Part shown: positions 8,265-13,523 of the stretch, one piece after another
Layout of the letters: each line of letters opens with the position of its first letter
Numbering within the stretch: the first letter of the stretch is position 1
NCBI GenBank assembly: GCA_964585635.1
Contig: CAZPEV010000085.1
Span: forward strand, 1 to 13,523
DNA length: 13,523 nt
Reading direction: 5' to 3'
Origin: CAZPEV01 sp964585635
GTDB lineage: Bacteria > Zixibacteria > MSB-5A5 > GN15 > JAAZOE01
Translations under genes and position numbers: made by a program
The notes under the pieces: model-generated
Told to the model about the DNA's origin: nothing
The model's database searches: none
The model's input: only the letters and a program-made list of their open reading frames with translations

Positions 8265-8341
8265 CGCGGGGTGGGGCAATTCGGAGGCTCGTCAGGCTTG
8301 TTGCTCCTGGATGGGCGGTTAGACCCTCTCCCCTGTCACCA
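8265..8341 (+). other. degenerate initiator-tRNA-like sequence
   Basis: From 8265 the sequence begins CGCGGGGTGG and reads on like a bacterial initiator tRNA. About 26 of the first 34 positions agree with E. coli tRNA-fMet as I remember it. The element is exactly 77 nt long including a terminal ACCA (8338-8341), the length of that tRNA. The acceptor arm pairs at six positions with a 1-72 mismatch (C-C), as initiators have. The D stem GGGC/GCTC pairs with a G11-T24 wobble, and GG occurs at positions 18-19. The T arm keeps GGTT, R57 and A58 but has A in place of C56. The anticodon arm is broken: TCAGG pairs with CCTGG only if the loop has nine bases, and no CAT anticodon is present. It lies right behind a good promoter. 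A decayed tRNA gene or a tRNA mimic are both possible; a working tRNA is unlikely. Confidence 0.5.
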
Positions 8342-8373
8342 TATTGGCGAGACACCTTTGACCATCATCTTAT

Positions 8374-8408
8374 AGCCTGGTACGTATCCCGGGCACCATC
8401 CCAGGGCT
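8374..8408 (+). other. leader hairpin
   Basis: AGCCTGG (8374-8380) pairs with CCAGGGCT (8401-8408) if one G is bulged. It encloses a 20-base loop with a CCCGGG palindrome. It falls in the presumed leader between the tRNA-like element and the gene at 8502. It may be a leader structure or chance; no known riboswitch family is recognised. Confidence 0.2.
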
Positions 8409-8501
8409 CGCTTTATGCGGCCAAGGGGCAAGAAATCGGCGGACGCTGGGGAAATGGGGTTGGCTTCCGGCTGACCTCTTTACTGAGCAAGGAGGGTGAC
8501 T

Positions 8502-9890
8502 ATGGCACTTAACGAAAAGCTGCTCGACGAGTTGGCTCAATTATTCTGTAAAGAACATGCCCATCACACGCGAATGCGCCTCCTTGGGCTGGCGCTGGGG
8601 GCGGTTATCGTCCTCGGCGGGGGACTTCTGACGCTCCACCTTGTGCATAATTCGAAATCGGAAGCCGCCGCCGCGGCGGTAGGCATTGCTCTCACCCTTC
8701 TGCTGCTGGTAAGAGATCACTTCCGCGACAGGTATGAGTGCATGAATACAAGCCGTGAGTTGCTGGATTTGCTCAGGCAAAAGAAATATGATAGGTTCGA
8801 AAATGAGTTTCTTAAATGCAGCCGCTTGAACTGGTGTTCGCAGAAAAGAATTATAGACATCTGGAGCGAGATTAATCAACAATTACCATCACCAGCTATT
8901 CAGGTTGATAGAATTGAGGAGAAGAAATGGCACATAAAGGTATATGTTTATCCAATCGTGTTGCTGGCGGTTCTTGCCGCTGTCTCGGCAGCATACCTAT
9001 TCATATCAGGCGAGGTCAAGTCGCGACTCGATACCTTAAAAGGCCAGATCGGCGACCTAAAAACCCAGACTGCCCAAGTACGAAGTGCGGTCGACTCCAT
9101 AAAAGACTCAGAACTCGCTGGAACAAACTTGAGGATTGATGCGCTTGGGGATAAGGCGGATGGCAATAGCAAAGCGATCGATTCGCTGAAGAATGGGGTG
9201 ACCGGTCTGAAGGATATGAATTCCAGGCTGAGAAACGATTTTGACACCATGAGTAGATCGCATCTTGAAAAGGATATTGCCGAGTCAACCGAGTTCAGTC
9301 ATCGGTATTCATTCCTTAAGGAATCGCTCGATCAACACGTCTTGGCCGACACCGTTTCGATGCCGGTCATAGGCAAGATGGTGAGTGACAGCTTGATGAT
9401 CTACAAGGTCGCCGCGGACGGCAGGATAGATATCCTGCGAAAGCAGGTGGTCGATAGCGTGACTCGCCTGTTAAACGGCGCCGTGAACAAGAAAGCCGAC
9501 GCCGCCGATCTGTCGGACCTTAGATCCCTCGCGGCGTCACTCAGAGCCGACATGACCCTGGCTAATGCCAGAGCCGCAATCGCAGCCAATCCCAGCATGT
9601 TGAAGAAAGATTACCAATTCCTGTACCCGTTCATCAAATCATGGGCCATGAGCGACACCACGTCTCGCAACTATGCTATTAAAATTGCCACCGGCCCGGA
9701 AAAAAAGGATCTGCAGATTGCGGTCGATTCCGCACAAAGGATTGCCGGCAATGACTCGCTGAAGTTTGACAAATGGGTGGATGATCCAAATGATATGGGT
9801 AGGGCGACCGCTGATTGCATAAGGCTCCTGATCGACGCTCACGCCCGGATGGCCAAAGGCAGCGCTGTTCAGCCCAAAGCCAAACCATAA
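8502..9890 (+). CDS. Membrane-anchored coiled-coil protein of unknown function
   Basis: A 462-aa protein not recognised as a named family. TM helices are seen at about 26-48 and 54-70 as a close hairpin, then a cytoplasmic helical stretch (71-145, Lys/Arg rich), then a third TM at about 147-169. Residues about 173-252 form a long coiled coil with recurring IDxLxxx/LKxx spacing, for example SRLDTLKGQIGDLK and RIDALGDK. A helical extracytoplasmic part follows, and the end is KPKAKP-like. The two-TM start followed by a charged helix recalls SLATT-type modules only loosely. The ATG at 8502 is preferred over the in-frame GTG at 8496, because AAGGAGG (8489-8495) then has a 6-base spacing, while the GTG abuts it. 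The gene uses more A/T-ending codons than nfo or the GTPase gene. A role in envelope organisation or sensing is possible but unproven. Confidence 0.8.
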   Translation: MALNEKLLDELAQLFCKEHAHHTRMRLLGLALGAVIVLGGGLLTLHLVHNSKSEAAAAAVGIALTLLLLVRDHFRDRYECMNTSRELLDLLRQKKYDRFENEFLKCSRLNWCSQKRIIDIWSEINQQLPSPAIQVDRIEEKKWHIKVYVYPIVLLAVLAAVSAAYLFISGEVKSRLDTLKGQIGDLKTQTAQVRSAVDSIKDSELAGTNLRIDALGDKADGNSKAIDSLKNGVTGLKDMNSRLRNDFDTMSRSHLEKDIAESTEFSHRYSFLKESLDQHVLADTVSMPVIGKMVSDSLMIYKVAADGRIDILRKQVVDSVTRLLNGAVNKKADAADLSDLRSLAASLRADMTLANARAAIAANPSMLKKDYQFLYPFIKSWAMSDTTSRNYAIKIATGPEKKDLQIAVDSAQRIAGNDSLKFDKWVDDPNDMGRATADCIRLLIDAHARMAKGSAVQPKAKP

Positions 9891-9961
9891 ATACCTGTTC
9901 TCCGCCGGACATTGATTGGGGGTAGCAGCGCGAGACTCCTCTGGCGGGCGGCCCACCCGAT

Positions 9962-9985
9962 ATCGCACGGTGGCGATTCGATTTT
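9962..9985 (+). terminator. possible weak terminator after the coiled-coil gene
   Basis: ATCGC (9962-9966) pairs with GCGAT (9973-9977) around a 6-base loop, followed by TCGATTTT. The stem is short and the T-run is only four, so intrinsic termination is uncertain. Confidence 0.2.
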
Positions 9986-9987
9986 AG

Positions 9988-10018
9988 TTGAACCCGCCCT
10001 GATTTCACATTTTATATC
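9988..10018 (+). promoter_or_regulatory. weak candidate promoter for the DUF2914 gene
   Basis: TTGAAC (9988-9993) and TATATC (10013-10018) are 19 bases apart, wider than ideal, in an AT-rich patch before the DUF2914 gene. The transcript would start inside or just before the hairpin at 10020-10042. Confidence 0.2.
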
Positions 10019-10019
10019 T

Positions 10020-10042
10020 GGCGGGCAGGCATGGGGCCCGCC
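10020..10042 (+). promoter_or_regulatory. GC-rich hairpin abutting the DUF2914 ribosome-binding site
   Basis: GGCGGGC (10020-10026) and GCCCGCC (10036-10042) form a perfect 7-bp stem with a 9-base loop. The Shine-Dalgarno site AAGGAGA (10044-10050) begins one base later. The hairpin might stabilise the mRNA 5' end or influence ribosome access. It has no T-tract, so it is not a normal terminator. Confidence 0.35.
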
Positions 10043-10055
10043 TAAGGAGAGATTG

Positions 10056-10463
10056 ATGAAAAAAGGACTCTTTTTGACTTTTACCGCAGCCGCCCTCCTC
10101 TGCGCCGTGAGCGCCTGGGGGCAGGGAGAAAAAACGGCCGCCGCGCTAACCGTTGAGGCCAAGGTCTGCACCGCCGTACAGGATCGCCTGCCGGTCGGTG
10201 AGGCGACCACGTTCGCCGCCAATGTCGGCCAGGTCTATCTTTGGACCAAGATCACCGGGGCCGCCGGTGAAATCACCATCAAACATGTCTGGGTTCACAA
10301 CGGCAAAGAGGTCGCCACGGTGGATTTGCCGGTGACAACCGCCGCCTACCGCACTTGGAGCGCCAAAAAAGTAGACCCGTCCTGGACCGGCCAATGGGAG
10401 GTCCGCGTGATTGGCCCCGACGGCGCCACGCTGACGACGGTTCCGTTCACGGTGGGCGGATAA
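10056..10463 (+). CDS. Secreted DUF2914 domain protein
   Basis: A 135-aa exported protein. Residues 1-22 are a signal peptide (MKKGLFLTFTAAALLCAVSAWG). Residues about 33-134 match the DUF2914 pattern: a CTAVQDRLPVGEATTF start, then VYLWTKITG, HVWVHNGKEVATVDLPV, YRTWSAKKV, and WTGQWEVRVIGPDG. This is a beta-sandwich-like periplasmic domain of unknown function, often found in envelope proteins. The in-frame upstream start at 9912 would add 48 residues without a signal-peptide character. The ATG at 10056 is chosen because AAGGAGA lies 5 bases before it and the signal peptide begins there. It follows the coiled-coil gene by 165 bases, and whether they share a transcript is unclear. The domain call is from memory of the family pattern. 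Confidence 0.85.
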   Translation: MKKGLFLTFTAAALLCAVSAWGQGEKTAAALTVEAKVCTAVQDRLPVGEATTFAANVGQVYLWTKITGAAGEITIKHVWVHNGKEVATVDLPVTTAAYRTWSAKKVDPSWTGQWEVRVIGPDGATLTTVPFTVGG

Positions 10464-10506
10464 GCCGCCGGCCGATAGATTCATCTCAAGCAGCCGATCT
10501 GCCGGT

Positions 10507-10536
10507 CGGGAGCTCGGCCGTTGCCTGGCGCTCCCG
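10507..10536 (+). terminator. possible terminator hairpin after the DUF2914 gene
   Basis: CGGGAGC (10507-10513) pairs perfectly with GCTCCCG (10530-10536), 44 bases after the stop, with a 16-base loop. Only a weak pyrimidine stretch (CCCTTCAAT) follows. The remaining bases to 10650 hold nothing else recognisable. Confidence 0.3.
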
Positions 10537-10650
10537 CCCTTCAATACATTCAATAGTCGGCAGCCGAATCGGCTCGTGACCTATATGATTATCCGGCCGG
10601 TTGCCGGGATGCCGGATGAAGGACGGAAATATCGAGATTCAGGGTAAGCG

Positions 10651-11013
10651 ATGGCTAACTATGCCTTAATATTAAGCGTCCTCCGCGCTGTCGGGTGGCC
10701 GTTGACCATTACTGTGATCATCTTCATACTGAGCCGGGAAATCAGGTCGCTGGTACCGTCTCTAGAATGACTCCAGTTCAAGGATTTTGAATTGTGCTTC
10801 AACCGCAAGATCGAGGATATGGGAAAGCATGCTAAAGACGCAGACCTCAGGGCAACCGGTGACGAATTGGCCTCAGGACGGGCCGCCGGCGAGACTATCG
10901 ATGAGCTGGTTGAAATCTCACCTCATCTGGCAATCATCGAATCGTTTCGCTGGCTGGAGGCGGCAAGATCGTACCCCGAAAGGGCTTTTGATCTCTCTAA
11001 TTATCTCAAGTAG
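10651..11013 (+). pseudogene. Small membrane protein interrupted by an in-frame TGA
   Basis: An ATG at 10651 opens 39 codons that read as a single TM helix followed by a basic stretch (WPLTITVIIFILSREIRSLV). They end at TGA 10768-10770. The same frame continues without a stop for 80 more codons to TAG at 11011-11013, starting LQFKDFELCFNRKIEDM and containing EISPHLAIIESFRWLEAA. That layout, a TM start with a WP motif, then LQFKDFE and a SPxxAIIESxRxLE segment, resembles from memory a common family of short membrane-anchored proteins. The two parts therefore look like one gene. A single CGA to TGA change would explain the stop. The family's C-terminal part also seems to be missing. AGGG (10641-10644) lies 6 bases before the ATG. 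A 39-aa peptide, a restart at TTG 10792, or UGA readthrough are alternatives. Confidence 0.6.
10774..10794 (+). other. stem-loop just after the in-frame TGA
   Basis: CAGTTCAA (10774-10781) pairs with TTGAATTG (10787-10794), eight pairs including one G-U, with loop GGATT, starting three bases after the TGA. It recalls the placement of bacterial SECIS or readthrough elements. The loop, however, is only about 11 bases from the TGA, closer than usual for bSECIS, and the stem is AT-rich. Confidence 0.3.
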
Positions 11014-11054
11014 GTTTAGCCTTCTTGATACAATGCTGCTCGCTGCGGTCACAT

Positions 11055-11080
11055 ATTGCAATCCCCTGCAATTTTCCTTG
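11055..11080 (+). terminator. possible intrinsic terminator after the interrupted gene
   Basis: ATTGCA (11055-11060) and TGCAAT (11067-11072) form a 6-bp stem with loop ATCCCC. It is followed by TTTCCTT, 42 bases after the TAG of the interrupted gene and directly before the next -35 box. The stem is weak (AT-rich). Confidence 0.35.
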
Positions 11081-11105
11081 ACAGCGACCATGAAAAGACT
11101 ATAAT
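11078..11105 (+). promoter_or_regulatory. perfect-consensus sigma70 promoter
   Basis: TTGACA (11078-11083) and TATAAT (11100-11105) are both exact consensus with a 16-base spacer. Transcription would start near 11112, leaving a leader of about 140 bases before the IPTL-CTERM gene at 11255. The leader contains no supportable gene. Confidence 0.65.
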
Positions 11106-11147
11106 TAATTGAAACTTGCGGTCGCACCAATGATTTCAACGCCATAG

Positions 11148-11183
11148 TTCAGACCGAGTCACTAGGCATTCAAGACCGATTCA
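11148..11183 (+). repeat. tandem direct repeats in the leader of the IPTL-CTERM gene
   Basis: TTCAGACCGAGTCA (11148-11161) recurs as TTCAAGACCGATTCA (11169-11183), offset by 21-22 bases, about two helical turns. Position downstream of the promoter suggests a possible operator or RNA-binding site. There is no recognised regulator match. Confidence 0.35.
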
Positions 11184-11254
11184 TGCAGAGTTAGCAGCCG
11201 GCAAATGGCGGGGGTAACTCCAGTGGGCGATTGGCGCGGAAAGGAGGAGCGCAA

Positions 11255-11797
11255 ATGTATCCGAAAAGAACTTATTCCGTGCTCTTAGCATTCTTTATCA
11301 TTGATTTCATTATCTCTGTATCACATTTGCAGGCACATCCGGATTTTGATGATTTTCAAAATGCCGAGTATTCTGCCGGTTCACGCACTGTGTTTATTCA
11401 CTTGAGAATTCATTTGGGCCAGCCAGGCCAGAGTATCAGAGTAGACTGGATACTTCGGCCAGCCACCTCAACGAGAAAACAGGAAGCCATCGATTTCCAC
11501 CTGGATGCATTTGGCAGCAAAGATACAACCTGGGAAATATACACTCTTTCACCGCCACAGGATGGTGATTGCGATATGTTATGGCTCATCCCAATCAATC
11601 CGATGGGTACCGATACCATCCAGAGGGGCAGGTGGGTAAGCAGGAAAGACGCTCATTTTCAGTATGGCCGGGGAGAAGGAGGTTGTGCGGTGTCAATCCC
11701 GACCTTATCTGAATGGGGTCTTATACTATTTGCCCTGATAATACTGGCGATAATAACAACTGTGATAGCCCGCCGAAGGAATATGTCTCATAATTGA
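11255..11797 (+). CDS. Secreted IPTL-CTERM sorting-domain protein
   Basis: A 180-aa exported protein. Residues 1-27 are a signal peptide (MYPKRTYSVLLAFFIIDF..., cleavage near LQA). Residues 28-145 are a beta-rich body with two Cys residues (C106, C144) and no recognised domain. Residues 148-155 are IPTLSEWG, followed by a TM helix (156-171) and a basic tail (ARRR). This tripartite tail is the IPTL-CTERM signal, which in other bacteria is the target of exosortase H (XrtH); no sortase is in this window. The frame opens at 11231, but the ATG at 11255 is chosen because AAAGGAGG (11240-11247) lies 7 bases before it and the signal peptide starts there. The gene is visibly AT-richer than nfo or the secreted protein at 5421-7979. 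It has its own consensus promoter and is followed 153 bases later by GT-C paralogue B. Confidence 0.85.
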   Translation: MYPKRTYSVLLAFFIIDFIISVSHLQAHPDFDDFQNAEYSAGSRTVFIHLRIHLGQPGQSIRVDWILRPATSTRKQEAIDFHLDAFGSKDTTWEIYTLSPPQDGDCDMLWLIPINPMGTDTIQRGRWVSRKDAHFQYGRGEGGCAVSIPTLSEWGLILFALIILAIITTVIARRRNMSHN

Positions 11798-11840
11798 CAT
11801 TCCGCAGGATTCCGACCCGCCATCGCCTGATTAAGACCCT

Positions 11841-11868
11841 GCGGCTGATTCGGACCGCAACCAGCCGC
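11841..11868 (+). terminator. hairpin between the IPTL-CTERM and GT-C genes
   Basis: GCGGCTG (11841-11847) and CAGCCGC (11862-11868) form a perfect 7-bp stem with a 14-base loop, 44 bases after the stop. There is no T-run. It may attenuate transcription into the GT-C gene or be a leader structure of that gene. Confidence 0.3.
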
Positions 11869-11950
11869 CTATATCCTTGCCAAGAGGCCAATTCATTCCT
11901 AAATTTCATGATATCGTCTCCCGAAACGCAGATGGAGTTATCCGAAACTC

Positions 11951-13466
11951 ATGACCGAGAATGGCGGCTTCAAATATCCCCACCAGGTGATCATCGCCGC
12001 CGTCATCCTAATTACCCTGGGGCCGATGCTTATCCGGGGTTTGCCCCCGTATCGTTCCAGCCCCGATATCCAATATGTCATGGGCAAGACNNNNNNNNNN
12101 CACCGTCATGCGCGGTCACCTTTTTGCCGATCCGGTCACCGGCCTGACCACCTTTCATCCGCCCGTTTACCATCTCTTCCTGGCCTCATTAAGAAACCTT
12201 GGGCTGAGTTTCGATTTTATTCTGTTCCTGGTGGTCATAGTCTATGCATCGCTATTCATTGCTTTGACCTACAAGATCATTGACTTGCTTTTCGGCAGGC
12301 AGGTGGCACTGTACTGCTGTCTGCTTCTGCCGTTCACTTTTGATTACATGGGCAGCCGCAGCATCCTGCTGGCGACGGCCTTCAACTTTTCGCTTCCCTT
12401 TTACCTGGCCGGGCTATGGTATTATCTGCAGCCGCCGGAAAATAATCGATGGAGTCTGGCCGCCGGTTTCTTCTGGGGACTGGCCTTTCTTATCTCGCCG
12501 GTCTATGTCTTTCTACTCGGCCTCACCTTTCTGTACGAACTGGTCATCGCTGGCCGATATAGACGGTTTGCCCTGCTCGCAGGCACGTTTGTGGCCGTAA
12601 TCATCCCTTTCATCATCCAGGCCGTCGCCGTCTATTCCGGCGGACGAGGCAGTGCCTCCACCTTTGCCCTCTGGCGCGGGTTGCCCGGAAATACCTGGCT
12701 GGTGGAATTCGGTTCCGGTTTTCTGTCACCCTACGTGACCGATCTGAAATCAATCGGTACGGGCATTCATGTTATCGTTCTGGTCCTGGCCACCGCGGCG
12801 ATAATCAGCAAGAGGAGGGTATTCTGGTATATTCCCGTCGCCGCGTTGGCCTATGTCATGACCTGCTATCACTTCAGCGGGCAGTACGGGATGCGCATCA
12901 TGACGTTCCTGTCTATCTTTCTGGTTGCGATAGCCATCGAATTTCTCATCGCCAAAGAGATTAATCGTTTGATACTGATCGGCTGTGTGCTGGCCGTGGC
13001 CGCCTATGGCGCCGTCAATCAGTATCGCGGCCTGACGGTCTGGTACACCAACGAGAAAGACCTGGTGCAGGTCAATGACAACCTGCGCTATCTGAGGGCG
13101 GGCCTGATGAATTATGTCGCGCCCGATGAATATATCTTCTGCTCCAAGGATGTCTATCGCTACTACATCATCGGCAATTTCCCCCTCCATGCGCTGGGGA
13201 TGTATCGCACGATGGATTATTATCAAGTCCCGGCCGCCGTCTCCGATGAGTTGGAGCGCGACTACGACAAGGCCCTGGCTATCATGGATGATCAGGCCCT
13301 GGAGGCGTTGGCCAAAAAATACAATATCAACGCGGCTATTTGTACGGCTAATGAGTTGCAGAAAAAGATTCCGCTCTTTCAGACGATTTCACGGTACTGG
13401 ACAAAGGTATACGATCCCGGAGGCTTCTTTTATTTATATCGCCGCCCGCAGGCGCCCCACCCCTGA
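11951..13466 (+). CDS. GT-C type membrane glycosyltransferase (paralogue B), crossed by an assembly gap
   Basis: This is a homologue of the minus-strand gene at 3805-5373. The N-terminal part (11951-12090) reads a TM helix and then RSSPDIQYVMGK. After ten Ns the frame shifts by one and continues TVMRGHLFADPVTG and FHPPVYHLF. This matches the paralogue's PDLKYAKAK...GDIFADPVTG...FHPP loop, the likely catalytic loop of a polyprenyl-phosphate-sugar-dependent GT-C enzyme. About ten TM helices and a C-terminal soluble domain of about 130 residues follow, ending YLYRRPQAPHP. The two halves are one gene: a true gap length divisible by three restores the frame, and alignment to the paralogue suggests about 3 bases. 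The ATG at 11951 gives an N terminus of similar length to the alternative 5298 start of the paralogue; GGAG (11934-11937) lies rather far upstream. Donor and acceptor are unknown. Confidence 0.8.
12091..12100. other. assembly gap of ten Ns
   Basis: Ten Ns interrupt the GT-C paralogue B coding frame. The frames on the two sides (codon starts at 12089 and 12102) can be joined only if the true gap is a multiple of three, so ten is a placeholder and not a measured length. Confidence 0.9.
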
Positions 13467-13523
13467 GATGGTGCCGTGCGCGGTCCGGACGAACTCGTCC
13501 GCCCCGAAAAACGTCTTGTGCGT
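13434..13523 (-). CDS. possible 3' end of a minus-strand gene
   Basis: On the minus strand the frame from 13523 is open to a TAA at 13436-13434 and reads KTFFGADEFVRTAHGTISGV near its start. About 26 of 28 third codon positions are G or C, as in confident genes such as nfo, which favours real coding. It would be a convergent neighbour overlapping the last 33 bases of GT-C paralogue B. The fragment is too short to assign to a family, and the open frame could be chance in GC-rich DNA. Confidence 0.4.
   Translation of the reverse strand, partial: THKTFFGADEFVRTAHGTISGVGRLRAAI

Noticed and set aside
8225..8512. 95-codon open frame before the coiled-coil gene
   Set aside because: It starts at the -35 box of a good promoter, has no Shine-Dalgarno site, runs through the tRNA-like element and overlaps the next start. 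The peptide looks random and Arg-rich.
9912..10055. N-terminal extension of the DUF2914 gene
   Set aside because: A clear Shine-Dalgarno site and signal peptide begin at 10056; the extension has neither.
10768..10794. Confident selenocysteine call at the in-frame TGA
   Set aside because: The stem-loop is too close to the TGA for a typical bacterial SECIS, no sel genes are visible, and a single CGA to TGA mutation explains the stop.
1..13523. CRISPR arrays, transposases or long repeats
   Set aside because: No regularly spaced repeats, transposase motifs or long terminal inverted repeats were found by reading both strands. The only long similarity is between the two GT-C proteins.

Overview
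The window is a moderately GC-rich stretch of a bacterial chromosome, probably from a metagenome assembly because it contains a nominal run of ten Ns. Two surface-protein sorting signals point to the FCB superphylum: a C-terminal FlgD/T9SS-like domain and an IPTL-CTERM tail. A Zixibacteria-like candidate phylum fits best, but this is inference from protein style only.

Left part (1-3650, + strand) is housekeeping. It holds the 3' part of an ABC-2 transporter permease, then endonuclease IV (nfo) overlapping by 4 bases a divergent YchF-type GTPase that has lost its G3 motif, then MscL with a C-terminal zinc ribbon. A GC-rich hairpin follows mscL in the convergent intergenic region.

Middle-left (3805-7979, - strand) is a two-gene unit: an 852-aa secreted protein with a fibronectin-III-like region and a FlgD/T9SS-like C-terminal domain, then a polytopic GT-C-type glycosyltransferase. 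A 522-bp divergent region follows (7980-8501). It holds a strong sigma70-like promoter, a 77-nt sequence strikingly like initiator tRNA but with a broken anticodon arm, and an inverted repeat.

Right part (8502-13466, + strand) holds a three-TM coiled-coil protein of unknown role, a secreted DUF2914 protein, a small membrane protein interrupted by an in-frame TGA, a secreted IPTL-CTERM protein behind a perfect-consensus promoter, and a second GT-C glycosyltransferase paralogous to the first and interrupted by the assembly gap. The last bases probably carry the 3' end of a minus-strand gene.

The most interesting pattern is a duplicated module. Each GT-C paralogue lies directly downstream of a secreted protein with a C-terminal sorting domain, and the two modules use different sorting signals. 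This suggests, without proving, dedicated glycosylation of surface proteins. No CRISPR array, transposase, rRNA or phage gene was seen.
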